DNA from: Candidatus Staskawiczbacteria bacterium
GTDB lineage: Bacteria; Patescibacteriota; Minisyncoccia; Minisyncoccales; Staskawiczbacteraceae
Assembly: GCA_903928565.1 (NCBI GenBank)
Contig: CAIYRH010000013.1
Coordinates: forward strand, 1 to 40,512
DNA length: 40,512 nucleotides
Direction: 5' to 3'
Shown here: one piece after another, positions 9,010 to 17,900 of the stretch
How positions within the stretch are numbered: the first letter of the stretch is position 1
How the letters are laid out: each line of letters opens with the position of its first letter
Notes under the pieces: generated by a model
Seen by the model: only the letters and a program-made list of their open reading frames with translations
Database searches by the model: none
Told to the model about the DNA's origin: nothing
Position numbers and translations under genes: made by a program

Positions 9010-10968
9010 TTAGTACATGTTTACAGAAGGTGTTCTGTAATCTGTTAATCCCCAGTCTTGGCTGGCTGTTACTCCTCCTACGCTCCAGTCAATTTCATAG
9101 ACTTCGAACCATACATATCCGCTGTTTGTGCCTCTTGAAATAGAAGCGTTAACAGTGACTGTTGCTGTTGTTCCGTCTGGTGAAGTGTCTGTATTAGGTG
9201 AAACTGTAACATCTTCTGCTATTGTTCCAAGAGTTGATCCTGAAGCATAACAAGCTGTGCTGTTACAAGCTTTAACTTTTACAGTTGCTGTTGCAAGTTT
9301 TGTCAAAGCGGCGCCATCTCCTTTAGCGTTAAAGGTGATTGTACCTGAGGCATTACTTGCTGTTGGAGTTGTAGCGTTGTAAGAATATGCAGATGTTAAT
9401 GGTGAAGCAAGTGTTAATACAGCTGCTTTACCGTTATACAAATACATTTCTTTTCCTGTGATTGCAGATCCTGTTGCTGCTGTTGATGTCAAATTTGGCT
9501 TATTGTATAAAATACCATAAGTTGCATCTGTTGGGTCAGCAATAGAGAAGATAACTCCTTTTCCATTGTCTGATGTTGCCAATACAGCAAGGTCAGCCTT
9601 TACTGTCAATGTCTTTGTAGCGTCTTGTGGGACATTGATTGTAAGGTTTGTGAAATGTGCCTTTGCGGCAGTTAATGACAATGAACCCAATAATGTGTTG
9701 CCATCATACAATTTTACAGCATTTACAGCTGCGATACCTGCTGCATCTCCTGTAGCTGTAACAGTTACATCAGTTATTACTGAAGCTCCTGTTGTTGACT
9801 TTGTATCAAAGACCAACATTGGAACGTCTGTTGTTCCGTTTGTTGAATCAATTTTTACTGAAGCTGCTACTGGTGTGCTTGTGTTTGCTGTAGCTGCTAA
9901 TGTTGAAGTGTTTACTGTTGCGTATGCTACAGTGTATTGTTTGTAGTTAGCTGTAGGAATTCCGGATGAAAGACTTGCGTCTAAACCAGCTGATCTGTTT
10001 ACTCCTGAACCATCTGTTGCACCAATAGCATCTGTAGTTCCATACAAGGCAACTTTTAATACTCTTGATGTTTCTAATGATGGAGCGAAATCAGCGTTGA
10101 TTGTCAACGTTCTTGTTGTGTTTCCAGGAACTCTAAAGCTGAATCCTGACAATATTACATAGTACGAGCTACCATCTTTGATAACTGTAGTTGTGTTTAC
10201 TGGGTATGTACCAATTTTTGTTGATCCATCGTAAACATAAAGTGCTTGTACTGTTGTTGCTGGGTGTTCAACAGCTGAGTTCTTTGTTGCTGCCAACTGA
10301 ACTTTTGCGCTGTTAACTACCATGTCAGAACCAATGGCTTTGACGTCTACTCCCAATACTGGGACGTTTGTTGTAGTTGTTACATTTGCATTTGATGCTG
10401 GTGTAGCAGCTAATTCAGGGATTGAAAGGAATCCGATTCCTCCAACTGGTGTATTATTTGCACCTGTTGTGCAGTTGCTGGCAAGTGTCATGCCATTTGG
10501 GCAAAGACCTGTTGATCCAGATCCTGATCCTGCTCCTGCGCCTGTTGATCCACCCATAGCCAATGTTAAAGCGGCTATTGTTCTTGGGCCAACACTACCT
10601 GTGGCTGTAATGCCATGTGCTGTTTGGAATGTTACAACATGGGCCTTTGTATTTGGACCATATGTTCCAACGACTGTGCTTCCAACTATTTGTTGTAAGC
10701 AGCTTACGTCTGAACCTGTGTTACCTACGTATAGGTTTCTTGTGAAAGTTACTCCTACGCATGCACCTGCTCCAGTTGTTCCGGAAGTGCCTTGTAAGCT
10801 TGTTAATTGACTTGTTAATCCGCTGATTAATGTTGTCAAATCTTGTAAGTTACAAGTTGCTGTATTTGTTAAGCTGCATCCGGCTGTTAAGGCCATAGCA
10901 GAAGGAGCAACTACTGCAACCATGGCCAAAGCCAATACGGTTGTTATAATTGTTTTTGAAATACTCAT
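9010..10968 (-). CDS. secreted S-layer-like protein with N-terminal peptidoglycan-binding (PG_binding_1-like) domain
   Basis: Signal peptide MSISKTIITTVLALAMVAVVAPSAMA; LYVGNTGSDVSCLQQIV...GTYGPNTKAHVVTFQTAHGI...GPRTIAAL; Thr/Ala/Ser-rich beta-rich remainder. Confidence 0.8.
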   Translation of the reverse strand: MSISKTIITTVLALAMVAVVAPSAMALTAGCSLTNTATCNLQDLTTLISGLTSQLTSLQGTSGTTGAGACVGVTFTRNLYVGNTGSDVSCLQQIVGSTVVGTYGPNTKAHVVTFQTAHGITATGSVGPRTIAALTLAMGGSTGAGAGSGSGSTGLCPNGMTLASNCTTGANNTPVGGIGFLSIPELAATPASNANVTTTTNVPVLGVDVKAIGSDMVVNSAKVQLAATKNSAVEHPATTVQALYVYDGSTKIGTYPVNTTTVIKDGSSYYVILSGFSFRVPGNTTRTLTINADFAPSLETSRVLKVALYGTTDAIGATDGSGVNRSAGLDASLSSGIPTANYKQYTVAYATVNTSTLAATANTSTPVAASVKIDSTNGTTDVPMLVFDTKSTTGASVITDVTVTATGDAAGIAAVNAVKLYDGNTLLGSLSLTAAKAHFTNLTINVPQDATKTLTVKADLAVLATSDNGKGVIFSIADPTDATYGILYNKPNLTSTAATGSAITGKEMYLYNGKAAVLTLASPLTSAYSYNATTPTASNASGTITFNAKGDGAALTKLATATVKVKACNSTACYASGSTLGTIAEDVTVSPNTDTSPDGTTATVTVNASISRGTNSGYVWFEVYEIDWSVGGVTASQDWGLTDYRTPSVNMY

Positions 10969-11218
10969 TGTTTTTTAATTTTTGTTTATCCTCATCTAAT
11001 TGAATATAAATATTTAATTAGACAAGAACTTATTGTTATTTTTTTTACTTCTCGTCGGCCGACCATTTTTGTTCGCTTTTACTCGCGACTTTACGTACTA
11101 GTCACGAATTTTCACGAAACACGACTCGTCATTTGTGCAGATGAATAATCACCTAGCACGTATTTATTTTCAATAAGTTTGAAAACAAATATGTGCCGGC
11201 GATTTTGTACGTTTCTGC

Positions 11219-11938
11219 CTACTTATTAATTAATAATATTTTTTCAAGGGCTTTTGAATAATCACCTTGTTTGTTTAAATCTTCAATTTCTGTTAAAATT
11301 TTCTTTTGATTGTCTGTTAAAGTTGCTTTTTGTAAATCGTCAATTTGGTTTTGAACTACTGTTTGGTATAAATCTTTAACATCGGCGGTGGCAGTTAAGT
11401 CTGTGCCAGGAACGTCTGCTAATGTTTTTAAACTGCTTGCTATATCTTTTATTGTTTGCGGATCTTGATTAGGATTATTTTTTAAGTTTTTTGCTAATTC
11501 CGATGCCTTTGCTTTAATTTCTGTAACCGCCGGTGAAATGCTTTCTGGTGCTTGTGTTTTAGATGCTGTGGCTAAATCGTTTATTTTGCTATGCAAGACT
11601 GCAACTTCTTGGCTTAAAACCATGGGCGAAGTTAACGAAGCTGTTTGTTTTGGAGCTTCTGTTGAAGGCAATAATTTTGTTATTCCAAATATTCCCACAA
11701 CCAACACCATAAACACCGACAAAGCATAGGCTAGCCTGCGAGAATTTGAAATTTGAAATTTGAAATTTGAAATAACGCTCGCAAAAGTAACAGGATTTGC
11801 TTGCCCTTCCGTAGCTTCAGCGAAGGAGGGTGTTTCTAAGATCTGGCTTTTAAGCAAAGAAGCCCATTCTTGTCTGGGTTTGATTTCTTTGAGCTGTCTC
11901 AAAGACTCAATAAGTTGTTTTTGTGTGATTTTTGTCAT
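11219..11938 (-). CDS. DUF5667-like membrane protein, possible sigma-factor partner
   Basis: One TM (LAYALSVFMVLVVGIFGI) followed by an extracytoplasmic helical region; immediately downstream of the ECF sigma gene. Confidence 0.6.
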   Translation of the reverse strand: MTKITQKQLIESLRQLKEIKPRQEWASLLKSQILETPSFAEATEGQANPVTFASVISNFKFQISNSRRLAYALSVFMVLVVGIFGITKLLPSTEAPKQTASLTSPMVLSQEVAVLHSKINDLATASKTQAPESISPAVTEIKAKASELAKNLKNNPNQDPQTIKDIASSLKTLADVPGTDLTATADVKDLYQTVVQNQIDDLQKATLTDNQKKILTEIEDLNKQGDYSKALEKILLINK

Positions 11939-11988
11939 ATGGTGCTGTGTATAGGTATGACGCTCTAGCCTTATGATTTGTTACAATA

Positions 11989-12516
11989 TTATGATTCTTG
12001 CACTATGTCTTTTAAATCCTTTAGCCCCCTGTGCAACATTACCCTAATTGTACCTGCTGGCCTGCCTAGCAATTCGGCAATGTTCTCAATTGGCATGTCT
12101 TCTAAATAATGCAGAATAATTATGTCCTGGTGCTCTTTGCTAAGCTTCTTTATGGCGTTTTTAATAGTGCTAATGTCCGCACCCAGAATTGCCTTGTCCT
12201 GGGGGCTTGTCTTAGGGTCGGCAATGTCCGGGCTGGCATCAACTGAAACCACGTTTGCCCTACCCTTGCTTCTGTAGTGGTCTATAACAGCGTTTCTAGC
12301 TATTTGATATAAAAAGGCACCCATATTCTTAATTTCGAGTTTCGAATTTCGAGTTTCGAATTTCGCTTTGTAGGCTTCCCAGCCCTTAGTAAACACCTTA
12401 GACGTAACATCCTCGGCTGTTTCCTGGGAATCAACCTTTAGGTAAACAAACCTATATATTTTATCAATATATTGGTCGTAAATCTGACTAAATTGTTCGT
12501 TTAAGCTATCTGTCAT
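11989..12516 (-). CDS. RNA polymerase sigma-70 family (ECF-type) sigma factor
   Basis: YDQYIDKIYRFVYLKVDSQETAEDVTSKVFTKGWE (region 2) and LSKEHQDIIILHYLEDMPIENIAELLGRPAGTIRVMLHRGLKDLK (region 4). Confidence 0.93.
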   Translation of the reverse strand: MTDSLNEQFSQIYDQYIDKIYRFVYLKVDSQETAEDVTSKVFTKGWEAYKAKFETRNSKLEIKNMGAFLYQIARNAVIDHYRSKGRANVVSVDASPDIADPKTSPQDKAILGADISTIKNAIKKLSKEHQDIIILHYLEDMPIENIAELLGRPAGTIRVMLHRGLKDLKDIVQES

Positions 12517-12617
12517 TTAAGGCTTAATATTACAATAAAATTAATTAAAAGTCAATACTTTTGACATAAATGTCCCAACCAACGTCATTATGTCCTAACT
12601 CCCCTATTTTTGTCCTA

Positions 12618-13244
12618 TTATGTCCCACCTTTAATTTTATAAACAACTTGGTTAAAGTCACCCTCTCTGACTATTCTGCCTGCCCCTAACAGCTCGTCTA
12701 AATCTCTTCTAATTGTTCTTTTGGTTACGCTGGGAAGAATTGTTTGCAAGTCCATAACCTGCGCTTTGGCATTTTTTTCTAAATATTCTATAATTTGCCT
12801 TTGCCTCGCCGTAAGTTTACCTGAAGGCGGGCCTTGCCTCGCCGTAAGTTTTTCTAACGGCCGGCTTTGGCTAGGTGCTTTTACTTCTTCTGGCTGTTCA
12901 ATAATAATGGGAGCATTCCGGTGCACCGGCATTACTAATTTAAACTCTGCTTTTAATTTATCGTATTCATTTGCAACAATTAAGTAATTAACGGCGTTTA
13001 ACCAACCTTGCGCTTTTCCAATCCATAAATAGCCCAAAAGAATGTCTATGTCCTCTAAAAGTTGCGCTTTGGTTTTTTCTTTTTGAAAAGACAGCCAGCC
13101 CGAAGTTTCGTGCATTAAAATTAAACTTTCTAAAATTGCCAGCGCTTTTTCTTTGGCGCGGTTTTTTAACGGGTCAACTTCTGGAAAAAATTCCAAAACT
13201 TTGTAAACGGTGTTTGTTAATTTTATAAATTCTTCTTTATTCAT
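12618..13244 (-). CDS. hypothetical protein with C-terminal DeoR-like winged HTH
   Basis: KLTARQRQIIEYLEKNAKAQVMDLQTILPSVTKRTIRRDLDELLGAGRIVREG. Confidence 0.75.
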   Translation of the reverse strand: MNKEEFIKLTNTVYKVLEFFPEVDPLKNRAKEKALAILESLILMHETSGWLSFQKEKTKAQLLEDIDILLGYLWIGKAQGWLNAVNYLIVANEYDKLKAEFKLVMPVHRNAPIIIEQPEEVKAPSQSRPLEKLTARQGPPSGKLTARQRQIIEYLEKNAKAQVMDLQTILPSVTKRTIRRDLDELLGAGRIVREGDFNQVVYKIKGGT

Positions 13245-13380
13245 TAAATTAAATTATTCTTAAAACTAACAAAAAACTAACCAAAAGTCAAAGGGCTTCC
13301 TTTATAAAAACGTTTGTTAATTATTGCACACTTTTTTGCACAATTCAACAGTGAATAAATGATCAGCTTCGCCAAGCCCT

Positions 13381-13420
13381 GCTCTGCAAAAATTAGACGA
13401 TCGTCCAATTTTTGCAGAGC
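13381..13420. repeat. 40-bp near-perfect palindrome, copy 1 (upstream of Cas2-like gene)
   Basis: GCTCTGCAAAAATTAGACGATCGTCCAATTTTTGCAGAGC; one A/C mismatch pair; identical copy at 13992-14031. Confidence 0.97.
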
Positions 13421-13434
13421 TAATAATACAAGAG

Positions 13435-13440
13435 TATAAT
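13435..13440 (+). promoter_or_regulatory. putative -10 box of the PaaX/Cas2-like gene
   Basis: TATAAT 7 bp before ATG 13447; a -35 at ~17 bp spacing would fall inside the palindrome (TTGCAG at about 13412-13417). Confidence 0.5.
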
Positions 13441-13446
13441 ATAATA

Positions 13447-13983
13447 ATGTCACCATTTAAACAAAAAATATTATTGTTGCTTTTAGGTGGTTTATCCTTT
13501 GGATGCTCCTATACTGCTCGAAATCAATGGAAGGTTATTAAAACCGTATCACGCGAATGGAAAAAAATTGACAAAAAAGAACTGCATAAAGAAATATCTA
13601 GCCTATATCACTCTAAATTAGTTAAAAAGACAGAAAATCAAGATGGCACATATACTTTTACGTTAACAGATAAGGGGCGGTTAAAGGCGTTAACATACAA
13701 TTTTGAAAAACTAACGATTAAACAGAAAGATTGGGACGGAAAGTGGAGGTTTATAATCTTTGATATCCCGGAGAAATTTAGAGTTGGCAGGAACGCTTTA
13801 CGCGAAAAGATTAAAAAATTAGGATTTTACGAGCTCCAAAAAAGCATCTTTATATTCCCCTACGAATGCTCCAATGAGACTGAATTTATTGTAGAATTTT
13901 TTGGAATAAACAAATATGTTCGCTATGGAACAATGGACTTCATAGATGACGATGTTTATTTAAAAAATCATTTTAAATTATAG
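13447..13983 (+). CDS. PaaX-like / stand-alone Cas2-like protein (winged HTH plus Cas2-like ferredoxin fold)
   Basis: N-terminal HTH-like region; C-terminal WRFIIFDIPEKFRVGRNALREKIKKLGFYELQKSIFIFPYEC resembles the Cas2/PaaX C-terminal domain. No cas1 or CRISPR array in the window. Confidence 0.8.
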   Translation: MSPFKQKILLLLLGGLSFGCSYTARNQWKVIKTVSREWKKIDKKELHKEISSLYHSKLVKKTENQDGTYTFTLTDKGRLKALTYNFEKLTIKQKDWDGKWRFIIFDIPEKFRVGRNALREKIKKLGFYELQKSIFIFPYECSNETEFIVEFFGINKYVRYGTMDFIDDDVYLKNHFKL

Positions 13984-13991
13984 AAATATCA

Positions 13992-14031
13992 GCTCTGCAA
14001 AAATTAGACGATCGTCCAATTTTTGCAGAGC
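13992..14031. repeat. 40-bp near-perfect palindrome, copy 2 (downstream of Cas2-like gene)
   Basis: GCTCTGCAAAAATTAGACGATCGTCCAATTTTTGCAGAGC, 40/40 identical and same orientation as 13381-13420; starts 8 bp after the stop codon. Confidence 0.97.
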
Positions 14032-14126
14032 TTAAGTTATCCACAGGTGCTACTGTGGATTTTATGTTTAAGAAAATTGTAAAATAAAAGAATTTAAAAA
14101 AAATTTAAACTCCTGTAAAAAATATC

Positions 14127-14921
14127 ATGAACACATTTTTACAATCGGCAAATAAGTTGGGAAAGATTTTTATTATGTTTTTGCTGGCGTATCTTCTTAC
14201 AGGAATATTTTTTGCCCAAAACAAAGTCCAGTTAATAATTGGGCTTTTTGTTTTAATTTTTATTACCCTGCCCACTATTTATTTATTATATTTTAAGAAG
14301 AAATTCCCACAGCTTAACGGCGTTTGGAAAATTTACCGCATTTTCTACATAATTTTTATTGTTGCTTATGTTGCCTTTTATTTTGTTGGAGTTTGGCGCG
14401 CAGACCAGCAAAACAAAACCCAAGCAACAATTGATTTTATAAACAGCAAAAAAATTACAATGGATGATGTAATGGGCAAAAACTTGCCGCCACAGCCCAA
14501 CCAACAATTAAACGATTCAACAATTGCCGGCATTGATGCAAATAATAATTATATTAGAGATGATGTTGAATTAGCAATTTTTAAAGAATACCCCAATTCC
14601 GCCAAAATCCGCTCCGCCGAATTGCAATATGCTCAAGAAATTCAGATAAAACTGACGTCCGTTTACGATACCAATACATGGCTTGCCGCAATGAAAAAAA
14701 TAAATAACGGCATATCTTGTATGGTAGATTCTGCCTTTAACAAATTTGCAGATACAAACTCTCGAATCAAACAACCGCAAATATGGCAAGGAGGAATAGA
14801 TACTTCGCAATTCAATACTAGGTTGCGACAAGAAAAAATAAAAAAATTAGAAACATATAGCAGCGCATATGTGACAGGATCTGGAGTATGCGACATTCCT
14901 ATTAGTGAAATGAGCGATTAG
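14127..14921 (+). CDS. hypothetical membrane protein
   Basis: 264-aa ORF with several N-terminal TM segments and a soluble C-terminus; immediately upstream of the 1335-aa ORF. Confidence 0.7.
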   Translation: MNTFLQSANKLGKIFIMFLLAYLLTGIFFAQNKVQLIIGLFVLIFITLPTIYLLYFKKKFPQLNGVWKIYRIFYIIFIVAYVAFYFVGVWRADQQNKTQATIDFINSKKITMDDVMGKNLPPQPNQQLNDSTIAGIDANNNYIRDDVELAIFKEYPNSAKIRSAELQYAQEIQIKLTSVYDTNTWLAAMKKINNGISCMVDSAFNKFADTNSRIKQPQIWQGGIDTSQFNTRLRQEKIKKLETYSSAYVTGSGVCDIPISEMSD

Positions 14922-14934
14922 TTAAGAGGTAAAA

Positions 14935-17900
14935 ATGAAGAAAATACTACTATTAATATTTTTTTTATTACTCATCCCAAAAATAATTCGGGCCGATACC
15001 TGTAGCCCGAATAATTATACGGCCATATTTGTAAATGGAATATTTACCAGCCAACAGTCTTATGCCGATTTGGATAGAAAATTACTTTCCAATTTATACC
15101 AAGAACGCACAGGGAAAACGAACGTGACTTTCTTAACAGGGTTTAACCCATCGCATGGGAGCGGGGCAATTGATGTAATTGAATCGGCAACGCAAATGTA
15201 TGCTGGTGGTTATTTAGACCACGACTTAACTGATATTTTAAGGCAAATTCACGGCGACCTAAAAACTCAAAAAGTTATTTTAGTTGGGCATTCTCAAGGC
15301 ACTTTTTATACCAATGCAGCCTACGACTACTTGGTGGCTCATGGCGTAAATAAAAATTCTATTGCCGTGTATAATGTTGCAACTCCCGCAGACAGAGTTG
15401 CAGGCGACGGAAAATATTTAACTTCTAGCACAGACGAGGTTATAAATTCTATTGTTAGAAATTTGACAACAGCGGCAAGCGCCAAAAAACCATTACCCGC
15501 GAACATAAATATAAAAATCCCAAATGAAAAAGGCGTTGATTACGAAGGCGGCCATTCTTTTAGCCAAGTTTATTTGGGGCTGGCACCAGACAAAATAATT
15601 GGCGACATTGACGAAGCAATAAATGGGCTAACTGCAGGCGAAGATAAAGAAAATTGCTTTGTCCAACCGGAAATTGATGCACTTTACAGGGTTTTCGACG
15701 AAGGTTATTTGCTTGCCGACGATGTTGGAAAATACAGCAACTATGCCGCCACAATGCCTTATGGGCCCAACCAATTAATTAGCATATCTAACACGGTGTT
15801 TAAATATTTATATGATTTTGGAAAAGGAATTGTGTTTAATGTGTCGCAAGTCTTAGCGCAAGGTAAATTGTTAGGGGCTTCCCTGCTAATTCCAAATAAT
15901 CCACCAAGCGCGCCGAAAGCTGTTGTGTCTGAACCGCCGCCGCCAGTTGTGCCACCGGCTGAGCCTGCCAACAATGAAGTTGTTCCTCCACCAGAAAGCA
16001 GGCAAGACCAAATTGACGACATGCTCGATGAATTAGATTTGATAAACCAGCGATTGCAAGTTTTAATTGCTCAAGAAAACCAAGACAAAAAACCAGACGA
16101 TGCCAACAAAAAAGACGATACCAACAAAAATAAAAAACCACCTCAAACTCAAAATACTTATACAAATTATCCTAAAATTTTAATTTCTGAAGTTCAGGTT
16201 GCGCCAGTTGCACAACGTTTTGTTGAATTATTTAACCCAAATGAAAGTGCCATTTCTTTGACTGGCTGGTATTTGCAAAGAAAAGACAGCAACGATACTG
16301 CATGGGGCTCACTCGTTTCTTCAACAAATTTTAGCGGGAAAATAATTCCTGCCAATGGTTATTTTTTAATTTCCCGAGAATTTGTTGGCTCTGACATTTT
16401 GTCTGGCATAACTTTAAGTAACAACAATGTTTTAGCCCTAAAAAATCCAAACGAAGAAATTTCTGACAAAGTTGGTTTTGGAAATGCAATTGAGTCAGAA
16501 ACAGCGCCAACGAGTAATCCAAATTTAGTGCAAAGCATTGGCCGAAAAGTTTTAACCGCGGGCACAGAACAAGATACAGATAATAATTTAGCAGATTTTG
16601 AGCTAGACACCCCAACTCCAAAAGCACAAAATGTAACCTATGTTGCTCCCCCACCAGAGCCACCAACAACGCCAACTGTTGCAAGCATTACAACTTACAA
16701 TGTGAGCAATTCAACTATTTCTCCAAATGGTGACCTTGTTGACGACACAACAAACATTGATTTAGCATTTTCGGAAGATGTAAAAGTTACTTTAGATATT
16801 GTTGATTCGGCCGGAGTATTAGTTAAAAACATTTACACCTCTGACAAAGTTAAAAATCCCGCTACAAAAATTTGGAATGGAAGAAATAATGCTGGCGATT
16901 TAGTTCCAAATGGCGTTTACACAATTAAAGTTGCATTTAATGCATTTGATGACACAACCGGCAACTTAATTACCGACACAACCCAAACAATTACCGTAAA
17001 TGTGCCGCCAGTAATTTTAAGCAACGATGCAAGCGTAACTTCTGCCGTTTATACAATTAGCCCGCTTGTAAATGGAGCTGGCACAATTAAAGGCGTGTCA
17101 TACATGACTTCTAAGACAAGCTTTCTGGCGAATTTAATTTATGCAACAGGGGCAAGCCTAGATAATTCTAGTAATTTTAGCAACCCAGTTTCAACTGGAA
17201 ATAAATTGGTTGTTGTAGCCCAAGATGGAACAACCAAAGCAACCTACACAATTACAGTAGACACTACAAATTGGGCGCAAGGCGTTGTAGACCATTTATC
17301 GGGCCCAAATTTTGTTTTTCACTTTAATGATTTTTTACCTAACCAGGGCGCTGCATGCAGGTTTAATTTGAAAATTTTCAGAGACGTTTACCCCGGCAAA
17401 AAAAATGAGCAAGGCGTTGGCTCTGGCGGGTGCTCGGGATATTACGCACCATATAATTTGAATATGTCTAATTCAACAGTCCCGGGTGAATATGTTTTTT
17501 ATGTGTCTTATTGTGGCGGGAATAGTTGCTCACTAAATAGCGACGACGACCCGGTTGGAGATTATTACAGATTGATATTTGACGGCACCAATTGGAATTC
17601 CGTTGCCGTTGACCCAACCAAAACCAGATTAAGCAACGACGTAGCGGTAACCGCTTCAAATACTTACATTATAAGCGAAATTACTTCTGCAACTTATGCT
17701 TCTGGCGTTTTTACCGGCGGCACTGCAACAATTAAAAATGTTAGAAGTGCAACGCCAAAAGCAACTTTTGTAACTGCTTTTACGCCGGTGCCAGGAGCAA
17801 CTATAGATTATTCAAATCTCAGCGATCCTGTAAAAGATGGAGATACTTTTACCGCCACCGCTGAAAATGGAATTGCTAAAGTAGTTTATAAAGTTATTGT

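Noticed and set aside
9566-10810. Plus-strand ORFs 9566-9946 and 10322-10810
   Set aside because: Antisense to the coherent signal-peptide-bearing minus-strand ORF 9010-10968; low-complexity shadow ORFs.
13447-13983. Calling this gene part of a CRISPR-Cas adaptation module
   Set aside because: No cas1, effector or array in the window, and the HTH extension points to the PaaX-like/stand-alone family.
14037-14060. TTATCCACA matches a DnaA box, possible origin signal
   Set aside because: Single perfect box, part of a small hairpin ATCCACAG-GTGCTA-CTGTGGAT; no dnaA/dnaN or box cluster nearby.
15560-16684. Minus-strand ORFs inside 14935-18942
   Set aside because: Shadow ORFs opposite a clear multidomain CDS, no recognisable motifs or RBS.
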